Source: DATKUK01 sp035530655
Lineage (GTDB): Bacteria; Planctomycetota; Phycisphaerae; UBA1845; DATKUK01
Assembly: GCA_035530655.1 (NCBI GenBank)
Contig: DATKUK010000122.1
Span: forward strand, 1-64,000
Direction: 5' to 3'
Length of the DNA: 64,000 nucleotides
Shown: positions 51,596 through 60,614 of the stretch, in pieces
How the letters are laid out: each line of letters begins with the position of its first letter
How positions within the stretch are numbered: position 1 is the first letter of the stretch
The notes under the pieces: generated by a model
The model's input: the letters and a program-made list of their open reading frames with translations, nothing else
What the model was told of the DNA's origin: nothing
Databases searched by the model: none
Position numbers and translations under genes: made by a program

Positions 51596-51709
51596 ATGAA
51601 GGTTCGTGCGAGTGTTAGGCGAATCTGCGAGAATTGCAGGATTGTGAAGCGCAAGGGCGTGGTGCGAGTGGTTTGCTCGAATCCGCGTCACAAGCAGCGG
51701 CAGGGGTAA
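51596..51709 (+). CDS. rpmJ: Ribosomal protein L36 (bL36), zinc type
   Basis: A 37-residue protein starting at the ATG at 51596. MKVRASVRRICENCR, then CSNPRHKQRQG, with zinc ligands Cys11, Cys14, Cys27 and His32, is a textbook zinc-ribbon L36. It lies 30 bases after map and 74 bases before rpsM. Confidence 0.98.
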   Translation: MKVRASVRRICENCRIVKRKGVVRVVCSNPRHKQRQG

Positions 51710-51783
51710 ATGTGGTGCTCGGGCGGTCTGTGTATCGGACCGTTCGGACAGAGAGGGAACGACGGGAGCGTCGGAGGTAGACC

Positions 51784-52173
51784 ATGCCACGTGTAGCGGG
51801 CGTTGAGATACCCAACGAGAAGCATGTGGTCATCTCGTTGCGTTACATCTACGGCATCGGACCGCGTCGCGCGAGGGATATCTGCGAAAGGGCGAGGATC
51901 GAGCCGAGCATGGCGGCCGGCAAGCTCTCGGAGGATGAGTTGAGCCGGATCGCGTCGATTCTCGAGCAGGAGTATGTAACCGAGGGCGCGCTGCGGCGGC
52001 AGGTGCAGCAGAGCATCGCCCGTCTGCGTGACATCGGGTGTTACCGGGGTTTGCGGCACCGCCGCGGGCTTCCGGTCCGCGGCCAGCGGACGCGCACCAA
52101 TGCGCGGACGCGCAAGGGCCCGAAGAAGACGGTGGCAGGCAAGAAGGGAATCAAGGAGATGCATCGTGGCTAA
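51784..52173 (+). CDS. rpsM: Ribosomal protein S13 (uS13)
   Basis: A 129-residue protein. PRVAGVEIPNEKHVVISLRYIYGIG, then a RGLRHRRGLPVRGQRTRTNARTRKGP region, matches S13 throughout. Its last 8 bases overlap rpsK. Confidence 0.98.
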   Translation: MPRVAGVEIPNEKHVVISLRYIYGIGPRRARDICERARIEPSMAAGKLSEDELSRIASILEQEYVTEGALRRQVQQSIARLRDIGCYRGLRHRRGLPVRGQRTRTNARTRKGPKKTVAGKKGIKEMHRG

Positions 52174-52546
52174 GACCGGCAAGCGACGCGTTCGTCGACA
52201 CGTGGCTCGGGGCATTGCCCACATCAAGGCCACGTTCAACAACACGTTGATCACGATCACGGACTACAGCGGGGAGACGCTTTGCTGGGCGTCGGCCGGC
52301 ACGATGGGCTTCAAGGGCACGCGCAAGAGCACGCCCTTTGCCGCTCAGCGAGCGGCTGAGAGCGTGGCGCAGGCAGCCAAGCGGCACGGCGTGACGGAGT
52401 TGGAGGTGCGGGTGAAAGGCCCGGGTTCGGGCAGAGAGCCGGCGATCACGGCGTTGCAGGCGGCGGGGCTGAGGATTCAGGCGATCGAGGATGTGACCCC
52501 GCTGCCGCACAACGGTTGCCGTCCGCCGAAGCGGCGGCGCGTGTGA
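52166..52546 (+). CDS. rpsK: Ribosomal protein S11 (uS11)
   Basis: A 126-residue protein starting at GTG 52166, with AAGGAG 7 bases ahead inside rpsM. AHIKATFNNTLITITD, SAGTMGFKGTRKSTPFAAQ and IEDVTPLPHNGCRPPKRRRV are conserved. It forms the 30S platform. Confidence 0.98.
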   Translation: MAKTGKRRVRRHVARGIAHIKATFNNTLITITDYSGETLCWASAGTMGFKGTRKSTPFAAQRAAESVAQAAKRHGVTELEVRVKGPGSGREPAITALQAAGLRIQAIEDVTPLPHNGCRPPKRRRV

Positions 52547-52589
52547 GCGGCGACGGGGCGGCCGTCGACCGATCGGACGAAGGAAGGTT

Positions 52590-53222
52590 ATGGCGCACAA
52601 TACAGGTCCAGTTTGTCGGTTGTGTCGTCGTGAAGGCATCAAGTTGATGCTGAAGGGCTATCGCTGTGAGACGGCCAAGTGTCCCATGGAGAAGCAGTAC
52701 CGCAGCCGCCCTCCCGGCATGCATTCGTGGCGGCGGACGCGGAGCAGCGAATACGGCGTACGCCTGCGCGAGAAACAGAAAGTCAAGCGCTACTACGGGG
52801 TATACGAACGGCAGTTCATAAAGTACTTCCGGGCCGCTGAGCGCGCGCGGGCGAATACGGGTGAGGCGCTTCTGTGTCTGCTGGAGCGCCGGCTGGACAA
52901 CGTGGTAAGCAAACTGGGCTTTGCCTCGTCTCGACCGGCGGCCCGACAGATGGTGCAGCACGGGCATGTGTATGTGAATGGGCGCCGGTTGAACCGGCCG
53001 AGCTATCTGGTCAGGCAGGGGGATCGCGTGACGGCCAAGCCGTCGCAGCGGTCGACGCGGATGGCGCGTATGACGCTGGAAGCGGTGGGCGGTGGGGGGC
53101 CGCAGCCGTGGTTGCAGGTTGTCCCGGAGCGCCTCGAGGGGACGGTGAGCGCGTTGCCCACCCGGGATGACGTTCAGATTCCGGTAGAGGAGCAGTTGAT
53201 CGTCGAGCTTTGCAGCCGCTAG
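52590..53222 (+). CDS. rpsD: Ribosomal protein S4 (uS4), zinc type
   Basis: A 210-residue protein. N-terminal zinc ligands Cys9, Cys12, Cys26 and Cys31 in VCRLC and RCETAKCP; then the S4 RNA-binding domain (LERRLDNVVSKLGFASSRPAARQMVQHGHVYVNGRR). It nucleates 30S assembly and in E. coli represses the alpha operon. Confidence 0.98.
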   Translation: MAHNTGPVCRLCRREGIKLMLKGYRCETAKCPMEKQYRSRPPGMHSWRRTRSSEYGVRLREKQKVKRYYGVYERQFIKYFRAAERARANTGEALLCLLERRLDNVVSKLGFASSRPAARQMVQHGHVYVNGRRLNRPSYLVRQGDRVTAKPSQRSTRMARMTLEAVGGGGPQPWLQVVPERLEGTVSALPTRDDVQIPVEEQLIVELCSR

Positions 53223-53262
53223 GTCAGCGTTGATACTTCTTCGCACTCGGGAGGCTAGCCAG

Positions 53263-54303
53263 ATGCGAGTCAGATGGCGTGGATTGGAGTTACCGACAAG
53301 AGTCATCCGTGATGAAGAGACCGGTACGGATCGCTACGGTCATTTCATTATCGAGCCATTCGAGCGAGGCTTCGGGACTACGGTAGGCAACAGCCTTCGG
53401 CGCATCCTCTTGTCGAGTCTTGAGGGAGCGGCGGTGACTCGTGTCAAGATTGCCGGGGCGCCGCACGAGTTCAGCAGCCTGCCCGGAGTGCTGGAGGACG
53501 TCACGGATATCATTCTGAATATCAAGTCGCTGGTCGTGCGGTTCGAGGGCGACGAACCGAAGATCATGCGCGTGGCACGCCACACCAAGGGGGAGGTGCG
53601 AGCGGGCGACATCGAGGCGGATCCGGCGATCGAGGTGATGAACAAAGATTCGCTGCTGGCGACGCTAACCGACGACGTGTCGTTTGAGATCGAGATGACG
53701 GTGGCGAAAGGCCGCGGCTACATCCCCGCTGAGGAGACGGTCGAGGAGGAGCAGGAGATCGGGGTTATCCCGATCGACGCGGTATTCTCGCCGGTGACGC
53801 GCGTGCGATACAAAACAGAGGATACACGTGTTGGCCGGCGGACCAATTACGATCGGCTGATCCTGGAGGTATGGACGAAGGGCACGATCTCGCCTGACAT
53901 GGCGCTGGTGGAGGCGGCCAGAATTCTGCGGAAGCATCTGAATGCCTTCGTCCAGTACTTCGAGTTGGGCGAGGAACGAGCCGGCGAGCCGGTCGAAGTC
54001 ATGGCAGGCGAGGCCGAGGCCGATCCGGAAATGCTGCGCAAGCTCAACATGAACATCAGAGACCTGGATTTGTCCGTGCGGGCGGGCAATTGCCTCCTGT
54101 CGGCCGAGATTAACACCGTGGCGAATCTCGTGCAGATGACCGAGGCCCACCTGCTGAAGTTCCGGAATTTCGGCAAGACATCGCTCCGCGAGGTCAAGCG
54201 CAAACTGGCCGATTTGGGACTGAGGCTTGGGATGGACCTGACGCCATTGAGACAGCAACTGACCGAGGCGCCGTCAACCGCCCAGGCGGCGAATGTCGAG
54301 TAG
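53263..54303 (+). CDS. rpoA: RNA polymerase subunit alpha
   Basis: A 346-residue protein. The N-terminal assembly domain has FIIEPFERGFGTTVGNSLRRILLSSLEGAAVT and PGVLEDVTDIILNIKS. The C-terminal DNA-binding domain (about residues 265-330) has LDLSVRAGNCLLSAEINTV and LKFRNFGKTSLREVKRKLADLGLRLG. I start at ATG 53263 because GGGAGG lies 8 bases ahead; a TTG at 53230 is the alternative. Confidence 0.98.
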   Translation: MRVRWRGLELPTRVIRDEETGTDRYGHFIIEPFERGFGTTVGNSLRRILLSSLEGAAVTRVKIAGAPHEFSSLPGVLEDVTDIILNIKSLVVRFEGDEPKIMRVARHTKGEVRAGDIEADPAIEVMNKDSLLATLTDDVSFEIEMTVAKGRGYIPAEETVEEEQEIGVIPIDAVFSPVTRVRYKTEDTRVGRRTNYDRLILEVWTKGTISPDMALVEAARILRKHLNAFVQYFELGEERAGEPVEVMAGEAEADPEMLRKLNMNIRDLDLSVRAGNCLLSAEINTVANLVQMTEAHLLKFRNFGKTSLREVKRKLADLGLRLGMDLTPLRQQLTEAPSTAQAANVE

Positions 54304-54327
54304 CCGATCACACCCGGAGGGTTGCCC

Positions 54328-55008
54328 ATGCGGCATCTTGTAAGCGGACGCAAGCTGGGGCGGACGTCGGCGCACCGGCGCTCGCTGCTGCGGAATCTGG
54401 CCCAGTCTCTTGTCGAGCACGAGCAAGTGCGAACGACGCTGCCGAAGGCCAAGGAGCTTCGACGGTTTGTCGAGAGGCTTATTACACTGGCCAAGAAGGC
54501 GCATCAGGGAGACGTAGCCGCTCGGCAGATGCTGGTCAGGAAGCTGTGCGACCGAGCCATCATCGCGGCCGAACACCGCGAAACCTACGATCTGATGAGC
54601 GACGCTGGCCGACAAAAGGTGTTGCGGTCGCGCAGCGGACGACGGCATCGGACCGGTCAGCCCCGTCCGGGGTTGTCGTTCACGGCTGAGTCTGTCGTTC
54701 ACCGACTGATTAACACCATTGCACCACGCTATGCGGATCGTCCTGGTGGCTATACGCGGATCATCAAGCTGGCGACGCTGCGCGTGGGGGACGGCGGCCA
54801 GCAGGCGATCGTGCAACTGGTCGGCTCGGAGCAGGCACAGGGCAAGGCACGCTCGTCGGGGGTGACGGCGCGGCGCAAGCGAGCGACGAGCCGACAGCAG
54901 GCAGCGCGGGATGTGCTCCAGGCGTCGCGGCCAACGTCGAAGGCCGCCGCCCCTGCCGATAGCGCTTCGCCAACGCCCGAGGCCAAGGCGACGGACACGA
55001 CAGCCTGA
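54328..55008 (+). CDS. rplQ: Ribosomal protein L17 (bL17), enlarged
   Basis: A 226-residue protein, against about 120-130 for most L17. The N-terminal block (MRHLVSGRKLGRTSAHRRSL) and the C-terminal core (HRLINTIAPRYADRPGGYTRI, then AIVQLVGSE) are normal. Between them an insertion of about 45 residues (about 72-121; includes RHRTGQPRPGLSF) separates the two halves of the fold, and a 55-residue Ala/Ser/Arg-rich tail is added. ATG 54328 is chosen because GGAGG is 7 bases upstream. It ends the alpha operon. Confidence 0.93.
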   Translation: MRHLVSGRKLGRTSAHRRSLLRNLAQSLVEHEQVRTTLPKAKELRRFVERLITLAKKAHQGDVAARQMLVRKLCDRAIIAAEHRETYDLMSDAGRQKVLRSRSGRRHRTGQPRPGLSFTAESVVHRLINTIAPRYADRPGGYTRIIKLATLRVGDGGQQAIVQLVGSEQAQGKARSSGVTARRKRATSRQQAARDVLQASRPTSKAAAPADSASPTPEAKATDTTA

Positions 55009-55092
55009 GCCGTCGGCTGACCAGGCAGATGGGCAGGAACAGCAGGCGCCCGGATCGTAGCGTGCGCCCGATGCCGTTGGGGACTCTGGGTT

Positions 55093-55524
55093 GTGAGCGA
55101 TGAAGCCGATTGTGTCTTCTGCAGGATTGCCGCGGGCCAAATCCCGTCCATGAAGATATTGGAGGATGGGCAGAGCATCGCTTTCCTGGATATCAATCCG
55201 CTGGCGGAAGGCCACGTCCTGCTGATTCCGAAGGATCATTTCGAGACGCTCGATGAGATGTCGCCCGATCTTGTGGCGGCGGTGACCGCACACCTGCCGC
55301 TTCTTGTGGCGGCGGTCACGCGCGTGGCCGGCGCCGAGGGCTGTAACGTCTTGCAGAACAACGGCCGTGCCTCCGGGCAGGCGGTGCCTCACGTTCATTT
55401 CCACGTGATCCCGCGTCGGTCGGGTGACGCGCTGGGATACCGCTGGCCTGCGGGCAGCTATGCGACGGGGCGTGCGGAGCAGGTGCACGCTGCGTTGAAG
55501 CAGGCGGTGGGCGGGCCCATGTGA
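55093..55524 (+). CDS. HIT-family (histidine triad) nucleotide hydrolase
   Basis: A 143-residue protein starting at GTG. N-terminal DCVFCRIAAGQIPS carries a CxxC zinc site, and the catalytic histidine triad is PHVHFHVIP. HIT proteins hydrolyse nucleotide phosphoramidates and adenylates. It is 84 bases downstream of rplQ and may be read through from the ribosomal operon. Confidence 0.95.
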   Translation: MSDEADCVFCRIAAGQIPSMKILEDGQSIAFLDINPLAEGHVLLIPKDHFETLDEMSPDLVAAVTAHLPLLVAAVTRVAGAEGCNVLQNNGRASGQAVPHVHFHVIPRRSGDALGYRWPAGSYATGRAEQVHAALKQAVGGPM

Positions 55525-55561
55525 CGACGCGGCCAGACACTGCTCGGTGCGTACACGACGA

Positions 55562-55590
55562 TTGACAGCTTCAGGGCGGCTTCGTAGAAT
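55562..55590 (+). promoter_or_regulatory. Promoter of the membrane glycosyltransferase gene
   Basis: TTGACA (55562-55567), 17-base spacer, TAGAAT (55585-55590). Start site expected near 55597, giving a leader of about 47 bases with GAGG ahead of the ATG at 55644. Confidence 0.7.
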
Positions 55591-55643
55591 TTCCTTGCAT
55601 GCCATAGGGAACACCGTGTAAGCGACCTCTTGAGGTGCATTGG

Positions 55644-57299
55644 ATGGTTGAGTTGGGCGGGCAGGTGTTCTTCGCTGGTGTCCTTGGTCCGGCCCTTTGG
55701 GGGATGGGCGTCTGGTCGCACGTGCGACTGGATCCGGACGCCGCCTACAAGCTCTTTCTCTACCCGTACCTGGTGGTGGTGAGCGTTGTCTGCCTGTACG
55801 GGTTTCATCGCTGGGTTCTGGTCTGGCTGTATTACCGCTACCGCAAGAACGCGCCGCGGCTGCGTGCGTGTTTTGTGCAGCCACCTCGGGTGACGATCCA
55901 GCTCCCGATGTACAACGAGCAGTACGTGGCTCGGAGGGTCATCGAGAAGACCTGCCAGATCGACTATCCCGCCGACCGCTTGCAGATTCAGGTGCTGGAC
56001 GATTCGACCGACGAGACCGTGGACATCGCGCGCGACACCGTCGAAAGAATGCGGCTGGTCGGACACGATATCGTCTACCTCCACCGCGAACATCGCACCG
56101 GCTACAAGGCCGGGGCGTTGGAGGAGGGGCTCAAAACCGCCACCGGCGAGTTTGTCTGTATCTTCGACGCCGACTTCATACCTCCTCCCCAGATTCTGCG
56201 GGAGACCATCGACTATTTCGCCGATCCGTCGGTTGGGATGGTGCAGGCCCGATGGGACCACATCAATCGGGACCATTCGCTGCTGACCAAGACCCAAGCC
56301 ATCCTGCTGGACGGGCACTTCATGATCGAGCATACGGCCCGGAATCGTTCCGGGCGGTTCATGAGCTTCAACGGGACGGCCGGCCTGTGGCGCAAGAGTT
56401 GCATCGAATCGGCTGGGGGCTGGCAGCACGACACGCTCACCGAGGACCTCGACCTGTCGTACCGGGCCCAGCTGAAGGGCTGGAAGTTCGTGTTCCTGCC
56501 CAACCTGATCTCACCGGCCGAACTGCCTTCGGAGATGAACGCCTTCAAGTCGCAGCAATATCGCTGGGCCAAGGGCGGTGCGCAAACGTGCAAGAAGCTG
56601 CTGCCGAAAATCCTGCGGTCGCGCCTGCCCTGGAAGATCAAGGTTGAGGCGTTCTTTCACCTGACCAGTTGCATTGTGTACATCTTCATGGTGCTGCTGA
56701 CCCTGTTGCTGTTTCCGGCCTTGTATCTGAAACTCTCGTTGTTCCGCGACGGTATACTCGGACGGGTGGCCTTCGACGCATCGTTGTTTCTGATAGCGAC
56801 GTGCTCGCCGAGTACGTTCTATCTGGCCAGCCAGCGCGAGATCTTTCATACCTGGGCCGACAAGATCAAATTCCTGCCGCTGCTGATGGCGCTGGGCATT
56901 GGGATCGCGCTGAGCAACGCTCGTGCCGCCTTGGCGGGCTTCTTCGGCAAGCCGAGCGAGTTCGTGCGTACGCCCAAGTTCGGCGTGGCGGCTGCGTCCG
57001 ACGGGATATGGCGCAAGCGCGTCAAGACGTACCAGAAACCCAGGAGACGCGACATCCAGCCGTATGCCGAACTGGCCGTCGGATTGTATCTGTTGGCCTG
57101 TGTGGGCCTGTGCTTCGTCCATGAAAAGGTGACGGTGGGTGTTCCATTTCTGGTGCTGTTCATGAGCGGGTACCTGTACGTGAGTCTAACCAGCCTGTTG
57201 CCTCATCGGGCACCGGAGCGGGAGGAACAGGGGGCTGGGGTGGCCAACCTCGCCGAGTCGAAGTCAGAGCCCATCGTTCGCGCGCGTCGAGCAGGCTGA
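55644..57299 (+). CDS. Processive family 2 glycosyltransferase (cellulose synthase-like)
   Basis: A 551-residue membrane enzyme. After one or two N-terminal helices comes the catalytic domain with the D,D,D,QxxRW signature: VLDDSTDE, FDADF, TEDLDLS and QQYRW. Four or more helices follow (about residues 330-520). Such enzymes polymerise a beta-linked polysaccharide and push it through the membrane. The sequence is closest in style to glucomannan/cellulose-synthase-like transferases. No PilZ domain or accessory bcs gene is adjacent, so the product is unknown. ATG 55644 has GAGG 8 bases ahead. Confidence 0.93.
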   Translation: MVELGGQVFFAGVLGPALWGMGVWSHVRLDPDAAYKLFLYPYLVVVSVVCLYGFHRWVLVWLYYRYRKNAPRLRACFVQPPRVTIQLPMYNEQYVARRVIEKTCQIDYPADRLQIQVLDDSTDETVDIARDTVERMRLVGHDIVYLHREHRTGYKAGALEEGLKTATGEFVCIFDADFIPPPQILRETIDYFADPSVGMVQARWDHINRDHSLLTKTQAILLDGHFMIEHTARNRSGRFMSFNGTAGLWRKSCIESAGGWQHDTLTEDLDLSYRAQLKGWKFVFLPNLISPAELPSEMNAFKSQQYRWAKGGAQTCKKLLPKILRSRLPWKIKVEAFFHLTSCIVYIFMVLLTLLLFPALYLKLSLFRDGILGRVAFDASLFLIATCSPSTFYLASQREIFHTWADKIKFLPLLMALGIGIALSNARAALAGFFGKPSEFVRTPKFGVAAASDGIWRKRVKTYQKPRRRDIQPYAELAVGLYLLACVGLCFVHEKVTVGVPFLVLFMSGYLYVSLTSLLPHRAPEREEQGAGVANLAESKSEPIVRARRAG

Positions 57300-57617
57300 C
57301 ACTTCGCTGATCGCTGGTTCTGCATCGTGACACTGACCGTATACGCCGCCAGAGCCACCTTGTGGCACCACGTGGAAGGTGCGCCTCGTGTTGTGCTTGA
57401 CGATCGCGGCCGCAACTTCCGGCTTCACGTGGTCGATGGGTGTTTGGCGAACGAGGCGTATGACGCTGCCACGGTCTGGAAGGTGCTTGCCAGAACCGGC
57501 GGCGCGATCAAGCTGCTTCACACCGGCTGCATCCGCCCAGTGGGGCCGGCGGGCGCCTGGATCTGCTCCAGTTGCGCACCGTACTGGATGTGGTGCGTCA
57601 TGCAGTTGCAGGTAGTC
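57300..57617. other. Convergent intergenic region with a doubtful small ORF
   Basis: This 318-base gap lies between the glycosyltransferase and the DUF1571 gene. A plus-strand frame from GTG 57327 to 57659 (110 codons) has fairly gene-like codon use but no known motif, no convincing ribosome-binding site, and overlaps the DUF1571 gene by 42 bases on the other strand. I do not call it a gene. No terminator with a T-tract was seen. Confidence 0.4.
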
Positions 57618-58487
57618 TCATTGCGGAGCCGATGCTTCGGGCCGAGCCGAAGCGCCTGAATCGGTCGGGGCGGGAGCGTCGCCTGCATCGTCGATCACAA
57701 AGTCCTCGTCCCGCAGGCGGGCCCTGAGGTCGAGTTGGCTGTACAAATAGGCTGCATCGAGTACGTCGTCCGCCAGCCAAAGTAACGTGCCGGCCGCGAG
57801 CCGCGTTTCGGCACCCACGAACAGATCTTGTCGTACGTGCTTGGCTCCCGAGCCGGGCGGATAGTGAATGTCTAAATGATACACTGCCTGGTCCAATTGT
57901 TCAAGCTGTTTGAGCCCCAGATATGTGATCTTCACCGGCTGCTGTGGTTCGGCGCGGTCGACGGCTTCGAGGGTTCGTTCGACCATGCGGGCCAGCCCGA
58001 ATTCGGTGATTTTTCGCTTGGCCTTACCCCACACCACCGGGTCTTCGACGCGGTATCGCCCCAGCGCCGGAGGCAGGCCGGGCAGCAGGCCGCGCCTCGG
58101 CATGATCAGCAGGCGGTTATCGTGCTTGCCGTCGACGTACAGCGACTCGACTACTTCGCTGTCGGCCGGTTCGGTCCAGATCATCTTGATGCTCAGCGGA
58201 TCGACTCGGTACATCACACGTATATACTCGGGCTGCTGAAGCTGAGGAATGAGCCCCAGTCGCTCCTGACGGTATAGCAGCAACGTGTACTGCTGTAGTT
58301 GGCGGCTGCGTTGAAGGCATTCGCGCAGATACCCCACCGGATCCTGCTCGAGGAATCTTACGTCGTCGGGGCCGGTGTCAGTCGGCTTGCTCGTTACCAT
58401 CATTTCAGGGGCTGTGGCTGCCGTGCAGCCGCACACCGCTATCGCCCAAGCCATCGACGCCAAACTAACTCGTCTTCGTTTACTCAC
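57618..58487 (-). CDS. DUF1571-family lipoprotein
   Basis: A 289-residue protein. Lipobox AVCGC after a short hydrophobic start. The body matches DUF1571, a family known mainly from planctomycetes: YTLLLYRQERLGLI near residue 70, a MYRVDPLSIKMIWTEP segment, and later YHLDIHYPPGSG and VGAETRLAAGTL. Function unknown; probably periplasmic-face lipid-anchored. It starts at GTG 58487, overlapping the stop of the upstream PA14/PKD/TPR gene by GTGA, so the two are translationally coupled. Confidence 0.85.
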   Translation of the reverse strand: MSKRRRVSLASMAWAIAVCGCTAATAPEMMVTSKPTDTGPDDVRFLEQDPVGYLRECLQRSRQLQQYTLLLYRQERLGLIPQLQQPEYIRVMYRVDPLSIKMIWTEPADSEVVESLYVDGKHDNRLLIMPRRGLLPGLPPALGRYRVEDPVVWGKAKRKITEFGLARMVERTLEAVDRAEPQQPVKITYLGLKQLEQLDQAVYHLDIHYPPGSGAKHVRQDLFVGAETRLAAGTLLWLADDVLDAAYLYSQLDLRARLRDEDFVIDDAGDAPAPTDSGASARPEASAPQ

Positions 58488-60607
58488 AACCGTTCCCTTC
58501 CATTGATCTGCGAGTCGTTCGATTCGCTGCCATCATCGCCATGCCCGATCTTTGCAAGTAGCTCAGCCGCCTGTGCTCTCAGGCTTGACGTGGGGTGTTC
58601 ACGTAGGATGCGCTCGAGCGATTGCCGGGCTCCCGCCGGTCGACCGCAAGCCAGCTCGACGTCGGCGATCAGCATCAGCAGCTCCGGCGCGCGCGCCGAG
58701 TGGGGGTTCACTTCAACCAGAAGGCGCGCTTCCTCGGACGCCTCGCCTCGGCTGCCCTCCGCCACCAAACACCGGGCCCGCAGCAGCGTCGTGGAACCGG
58801 TCAGTTTGTCTGTGGGGCAAGACCATTCCCATTGGTTAAGTAGTTGCTGGGCGGCCGTCCATTCTCCGCGGCGGAGATAGTCTTCGACCGTCCGTGCGAA
58901 GTGTCCTCGGTTGGCGGCCTGTTGATCGGCCCGACCCAGCAGTTCGGCGGCGTGGTAATGCCGTTCGGCTGAGACAAGGTCGCCACGCTGCCGCGCGATG
59001 TCGCCCATGCCGATCCTGGCCCGACGGACATCGTCACGGCCAGCACGTTCGGCGTATTCGCCCAGTACGCGCTGAAAGGCGTCTTCCGCCTTCTGTAAGT
59101 CGACGTCGTGCGCCAGCCACAACCCCCCTTCGACGGCGCAAGCGTGCGCTCTTATGGCGGGGTCCTTCGAGGCCTGTTCCAGGCGATGGCAGAGCTCTAC
59201 GGCGCGCTGCGGATCGGACGACACGCTTCGCGCCGCCTGAATGACCTCATCGAAGTACGGTGCCAACTGCTTGGGCTTCAGATCGTTGCATTGGTCGATC
59301 ATCGCTCGACCGGCCGCCAGGCATATGTCCAGTTCGCCGGCGCGACGAAGCAACTGCACGGCGACGGCCAGGTCGGCTGCGGCCATCGCCTCGAACGGAT
59401 ACTCCGACACGATCCGGGCGTGTAGAGCGGCGGCGGCGGTCTCGCCGGTGGCGACGCGGTCCCAGTCTCGCTGCACGGCCAGGCGGTTGCTGAGCTTCGA
59501 CGTCTGCCCGACCGTGCTGACCGCGAGGGTGATGCGGTAACGCTCCGACCTGAGGTATACATGCTCCGGATCGCGCTGGCGGGACGTCGTGCCGTCGCCG
59601 AAATCCCAGGCCAATTTGACGTTTGCAGACGGCTTCGGCAGCTTCGCGGTAAACCGGTAGCGGTAACTGTGGCGGTCGGCGAAGAACGCCTCGCCGAGCT
59701 GTTCGAAGACAAAGTCCGCCTGGAAGCGTCGACTGACATGATCCAGATCGCCCAGGCGACCCTCGACCACCGGCGCGAAGGATGCCGGTGGGATGACGGT
59801 AATCCTCTCCTGTCCGGGCGGCTGCCATGCTGCGACCGCGCCCCCATATCGCCCGACGTTGACGTGGTAGTACGTAAACTTGTGCAGGCCTTCGGTCAAT
59901 TCCGCGATGCCCTGGTGTTTGGCGTCGGCTCGCCAGCGATGTTGGCCAGGCCAGGCCACTACCTGCTCATCGTCGATCAGCAGAAACGACGCGTCGTCGC
60001 TGCTGGTTGCAAACACGTACGATCCGGTCTCAGGACAGATCAGCCAGCCCTCGTACTTGTGGCAGGTGTCGCCGGTCGGCCCGAAGGGGTTGTGTCCCAG
60101 AAAGACGTTCGGCACGAACCTCATCCCCTGCAAAGGCTCGGCCTTGCCAAACGTCTCCAGTGTCTGCGCTAGATCGCCTATCGCGCCGCCCCGATACTTC
60201 CATCCCGTCAGTACGAGCCCGCGCTGCGGACGCCAATCGGTTTCGGCCGGCTCGGCCTTCTGATTGCCGCAATAAACGAAGTACTTCTTTGCGTTCGGCA
60301 GCATGGCGAAGCAGAGGCGCAGTCGGTCGCCGGGTCCGCGCTTCATGATCCGATGGGGTGTCTCTTTGCCGCCGGCTGTGACCACCCGCACCGACGGGGC
60401 GGGCCCGCCGACGATTCCGTGGGTGGGCAGCACGACGTGGCACACCTCGGCGCCCGGCCAGGGCGTCTTAGCCGGCTCGGCGAGCACCGCCCGCCGCCAC
60501 GACCACTGCCGATTCCACCAGGGCGTCTGATCGCTCCGCGCCGGCTGTGTGGCCAGGCCCGCTATCATCACAACCAAGCTTGCAGACAGCCGATCCCTGT
60601 TTCGCAT
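58484..60607 (-). CDS. Secreted PA14-PKD-TPR protein
   Basis: A 707-residue protein from ATG 60607, with a signal peptide (residues 1-25). Domain order: a DUF2341-like N-terminal unit (about 28-115, starting WWNRQWSWRRAV), a PA14-like lectin-type domain (about 160-275; GSYVFATSSDDASFLLIDDEQV, YYHVNVGRYGGAVAAW), a PKD domain (about 295-380; WDFGDGTTS) and TPR-like helices to the end (about 400-707). It probably binds a surface glycan. Its start has no Shine-Dalgarno; a promoter ends exactly 7 bases before the ATG. It is coupled to a DUF1571 lipoprotein gene downstream. Confidence 0.83.
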   Translation of the reverse strand: MRNRDRLSASLVVMIAGLATQPARSDQTPWWNRQWSWRRAVLAEPAKTPWPGAEVCHVVLPTHGIVGGPAPSVRVVTAGGKETPHRIMKRGPGDRLRLCFAMLPNAKKYFVYCGNQKAEPAETDWRPQRGLVLTGWKYRGGAIGDLAQTLETFGKAEPLQGMRFVPNVFLGHNPFGPTGDTCHKYEGWLICPETGSYVFATSSDDASFLLIDDEQVVAWPGQHRWRADAKHQGIAELTEGLHKFTYYHVNVGRYGGAVAAWQPPGQERITVIPPASFAPVVEGRLGDLDHVSRRFQADFVFEQLGEAFFADRHSYRYRFTAKLPKPSANVKLAWDFGDGTTSRQRDPEHVYLRSERYRITLAVSTVGQTSKLSNRLAVQRDWDRVATGETAAAALHARIVSEYPFEAMAAADLAVAVQLLRRAGELDICLAAGRAMIDQCNDLKPKQLAPYFDEVIQAARSVSSDPQRAVELCHRLEQASKDPAIRAHACAVEGGLWLAHDVDLQKAEDAFQRVLGEYAERAGRDDVRRARIGMGDIARQRGDLVSAERHYHAAELLGRADQQAANRGHFARTVEDYLRRGEWTAAQQLLNQWEWSCPTDKLTGSTTLLRARCLVAEGSRGEASEEARLLVEVNPHSARAPELLMLIADVELACGRPAGARQSLERILREHPTSSLRAQAAELLAKIGHGDDGSESNDSQINGRERL

Positions 60608-60614
60608 CACTCGG

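Noticed and set aside
57327..57659. Possible 110-residue gene in the convergent gap
   Set aside because: No ribosome-binding site or family match, and it overlaps the DUF1571 coding end. Left as a note in the intergenic entry.
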